DNA from: DATIXD01 sp035518875
GTDB taxonomy: Bacteria; Pseudomonadota; Gammaproteobacteria; Methylococcales; Methylococcaceae
Assembly: GCA_035518875.1 (NCBI GenBank)
Contig: DATIXD010000227.1
Coordinates: forward strand, 1-6,022
Direction: 5' to 3'
DNA length: 6,022 nt
Shown: positions 3,752 to 6,022 of the stretch, piece after piece
Layout: each line of letters starts with the position of its first letter
Numbering within the stretch: the first letter of the stretch is position 1
The notes under the pieces: generated by a model
Databases searched by the model: none
The model's input: the letters and a program-made list of their open reading frames with translations, nothing else
What the model was told of the DNA's origin: nothing
Position numbers and translations under genes: made by a program

Positions 3752-6022
3752 AACGAGTACCTCAATTGAGCGAATACGCTGCGTCCCGGTTCAGGCACCT
3801 TCACCCCCGCGGCGAACGGGTCGCGATAGTAGGAGAGGTGCTCATAGTAGAAGCGGTTCACCAGATTGTCGATGCCGAAACTGCCGGACAACTTGCGATG
3901 AGTGAAGCCCAGCTTGACGTTGAGTAGCCCGTATCCGGCCGTCGGCACCTCTTTCAAGTCGGCGCTCACCAGGTCCTGACGGTTAGCGGCCACGGCTCCG
4001 AATTCGGCAAACGCCCATCGGTGAGCGTAGCGAATGGAACTCCAACCGCGGAGTGGAGGCATTTCGGGCAGATTCCCACTGAAGACGTTGATTCGCGGCT
4101 CGGGCGTCACGGTCCCGCGGGAGTAGGACGCGCCCCCATTCAGCGACAGGGCGCCGTTCAATGTGACGCCATACGTCATCTCTCCGCCGTAAATGCGGGC
4201 ATCGACGTTCGCATAAGACCGTGCGGTGGGTGCCGCCGCCATTCCCATCCCCATCCCTCCCATCGACCCGCCCCCCATGCTCATTGCGTTCAGTTGAGGC
4301 TGGTTGTTCACGAGAATGAAATCATGGAGAAACGAGTAGAAGAAGATCGGCCGCACGTAGAAGCGGCTCCGATTCACGCTCCATCCGGCGGTGAGTTCCG
4401 TGTTGCGAGTGATCGGCAGCAACGGATTGCCGACGGTCGCGCCGGCGCCCGTGCCCCGGCTGATGTACCGTTCTTCTCCGTCCGGGATGCGCCCGGTGGT
4501 GCCCACGCCGGCAAACAGTTCCATGGCTTTCGGCAGCGCCAGACTCAGCCGCGCGTTGCCGGAGGGATAGTTATCCGCATTGGTTGTCCGCCGGGTGTTA
4601 TGGAATTGGTAGTAAAGGTTAGTGGAGGCCTGGGCGGATTGAACCCGCATTTGCGCGTGGTCGAATCGGGCGCCGCCACTCAGGCTAAGCCGGTCCGTGA
4701 TGCTGTGATGGTAGTTCACAAACCCGCCCACCGTCTGCGTGTTGACGTCCGGAAGCGAAGGATTCACCGTCATCATGCCGCTCATTTTCATGGAGCCGAG
4801 CATGTTCCAGTTGCGGTTGTAGCTCTCGACTCCCAGCGTGAAATCCCGGCCCCAATCGCCTTCGACGCGTCCTCCGATCGCCCGCGTGGATGCGTCGCTG
4901 GCCATCGTCCAGTTCCCCATCATGGCCGATGTTCGCTGGCTGTCCGACATGAAATGTTTGACCTGGGTGAAATAGCCCTCGATGCGCAGGTTCCGCAGGC
5001 CCGACCCAAGATCCCGGGCAGTGTACTTGACGATTCCCCGGTCGGCGTTGTCGTGGTCGGAGTCCATCATCAGGTACGGATACAGGATCAGTCCGGCCTG
5101 CTGGCGGGTGTAGGCAAGCGAGATCTGCTGGCGGTCGGTCAGCGAGAATTGCGTTTCGACCCAGCCCGTATGGATGTCGAAGGAGCGTTGCTGCTTTCCC
5201 AGTGCGCTGTACGAGGCATAGTCCGTGAACCGGCGGCCCGAACCGTCCTGGTATGGATCCGACGTACGGTAGGAGTAGCCGCCCAAAACTCTGAAGCTTC
5301 GATTGCCATACGATGCCGTGACGCTGGGATTGTAATAGCCGAAAGAACCGAGGCTGAACGACGGCCTCAGGCTGAACCCCATGCCGGGGCTCTTCGTGAC
5401 GATGTTCACGACTGCACCCAGGCTGCCCTGATTGGTGACATCGAACGCACCCTTGGTGATTTCGACGCGGTCGACTTCAGCGAAGTCCACGTGTTGGGCC
5501 GGCGGGTCCATGTGGCTCGGACAGGCGCCATAGGTACGGGACCCGTCCACCAGAACATTGATGTTGTTCTGTTGGAAACCGCGGATCACGAGGTCGTTGG
5601 CGATGCCGGCCTTGCGGATCTTCCAGACTCCGTCGAGGGCGGTGAGGGCTTCCCCGAGGTCTTTTGCCGAGCTTTCGCGCACACCACTCATGTCCAATAG
5701 CGATTCGTTGGGGGCCATGGAGGCGCTGATCTCTACCGACTGCCGGTACGGAGCGACTGCGAGAGTCAACACGATCCGCTGGCTGGACTTCGGGTGGACC
5801 GCAAGCGTCGTCGGCGCGAATCCGCTGGCGACGGCCAGGACCGAGTACTCCGCTCCGGACGCCCCACTCGCCGGCCACACCAGGGAGAACTCGCCGCTGA
5901 TCCCCGTCTTGGTTTCGACGGCAGGACGACCGTCGATCAGCAACTGGACGCTGGCTTCATGGATGGCAGCGCCCATTTCGTCGGCGACAGTGCCACGCAG
6001 TGAGTCCGCACCGCGCAGGTAG
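3748..6022 (-). CDS. TonB-dependent outer-membrane copper receptor, OprC type (5' end missing)
   Basis: 757 codons are visible and the frame is still open at the right edge. The ATG at 5976 is internal, because in-frame LRGTVADE before it is part of the N-terminal domain. Numbering below counts that Met as 1. About residues -8 to 80 are a carboxypeptidase-regulatory-like beta domain; about 95-198 the plug (DLGEALTALDGV, LVIRGFQQNNINVLVDG, VEITKGAFDV, GAVVNIVTKSP); the rest is a beta barrel ending LRYSF with the usual C-terminal Phe. The plug carries CPSHM at 152-156 and the barrel HFM at 341-343. The pair matches the CxxxM-HxM copper site of Pseudomonas OprC, with similar spacing (189 residues here). 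Further Met-rich stretches are SMKMSGMM (395-402) and a loop with six Met in 15 residues (565-579). Energy would come from TonB-ExbB-ExbD encoded elsewhere. It heads the visible gene set and overlaps the next start. The receptor call is near certain; copper as substrate is a strong inference. Confidence 0.96.
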   Translation of the reverse strand, partial: YLRGADSLRGTVADEMGAAIHEASVQLLIDGRPAVETKTGISGEFSLVWPASGASGAEYSVLAVASGFAPTTLAVHPKSSQRIVLTLAVAPYRQSVEISASMAPNESLLDMSGVRESSAKDLGEALTALDGVWKIRKAGIANDLVIRGFQQNNINVLVDGSRTYGACPSHMDPPAQHVDFAEVDRVEITKGAFDVTNQGSLGAVVNIVTKSPGMGFSLRPSFSLGSFGYYNPSVTASYGNRSFRVLGGYSYRTSDPYQDGSGRRFTDYASYSALGKQQRSFDIHTGWVETQFSLTDRQQISLAYTRQQAGLILYPYLMMDSDHDNADRGIVKYTARDLGSGLRNLRIEGYFTQVKHFMSDSQRTSAMMGNWTMASDASTRAIGGRVEGDWGRDFTLGVESYNRNWNMLGSMKMSGMMTVNPSLPDVNTQTVGGFVNYHHSITDRLSLSGGARFDHAQMRVQSAQASTNLYYQFHNTRRTTNADNYPSGNARLSLALPKAMELFAGVGTTGRIPDGEERYISRGTGAGATVGNPLLPITRNTELTAGWSVNRSRFYVRPIFFYSFLHDFILVNNQPQLNAMSMGGGSMGGMGMGMAAAPTARSYANVDARIYGGEMTYGVTLNGALSLNGGASYSRGTVTPEPRINVFSGNLPEMPPLRGWSSIRYAHRWAFAEFGAVAANRQDLVSADLKEVPTAGYGLLNVKLGFTHRKLSGSFGIDNLVNRFYYEHLSYYRDPFAAGVKVPEPGRSVFAQLRYSF
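3760..3763 (-). promoter_or_regulatory. Ribosome binding site supporting a TTG start for the CcmH-like gene
   Basis: GAGG (within TTGAGG, 3760-3765) sits 8 bases before the TTG at 3751, inside the last receptor codons. No ATG in this frame would keep the signal peptide, so TTG is the likely start. Confidence 0.65.

Noticed and set aside
4021..5700. A 559-codon open frame on the plus strand
   Set aside because: It is antisense to the receptor barrel and plug, with His/Arg/Val-rich composition, no signal and no known motif.
1..6022. Methanobactin precursor, tRNA, CRISPR array, insertion sequence
   Set aside because: I looked on both strands and saw no short Cys-bearing precursor with the expected leader next to mbnP, no tRNA fold, no regularly spaced repeats and no transposase.

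Overview
The window is GC-rich bacterial DNA and every gene I can support lies on the minus strand, so transcription reads from the right edge to the left edge. The organism looks like a diderm, probably an acidobacterium. This rests on a TonB-dependent receptor with a carboxypeptidase-regulatory-like N-terminal domain and on a CcmH-like protein carrying an 'LMAPCC' variant of the family motif. The phylum is an inference from protein style only.

In transcription order the layout is: (1) 6022-3748, an outer-membrane TonB-dependent receptor whose 5' end is outside the window. It has a CxxxM motif in the plug and an HxM motif in the barrel, the copper site known from OprC, plus a Met-rich loop. 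(2) 3751-3335, a CcmH-like membrane-anchored protein whose CxxC is replaced by APCC, with its TTG start overlapping the receptor stop. (3) 3264-2857, a small exported Cys-rich protein that I do not recognise. (4) 2856-2549, a 308-base gap with two hairpins and a possible 39-codon frame whose stop overlaps the next start. (5) 2548-1706, an MbnP-family copper protein. (6) 1719-1, an MbnH/MauG-type cytochrome c peroxidase homologue overlapping the mbnP stop by 14 bases. It has an extra N-terminal cytochrome c domain and a C-terminal CusF-like copper-binding domain, and it runs off the left edge.

Together these look like one copper-handling operon. Copper would cross the outer membrane through the receptor and be bound in the periplasm by MbnP. 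MbnP would first be oxidatively modified by its heme partner; in studied MbnP/MbnH pairs a Trp becomes kynurenine and takes part in copper binding. The CcmH-like protein may help mature the partner's c-type hemes, and the Cys-rich protein may bind Cu(I). No methanobactin precursor or biosynthesis gene is visible, so this is an MbnP/MbnH pair outside a methanobactin cluster, at least within 6 kb. The least familiar parts are the three-heme plus CusF-like architecture of the MbnH homologue, the APCC CcmH variant and the Cys-rich protein.
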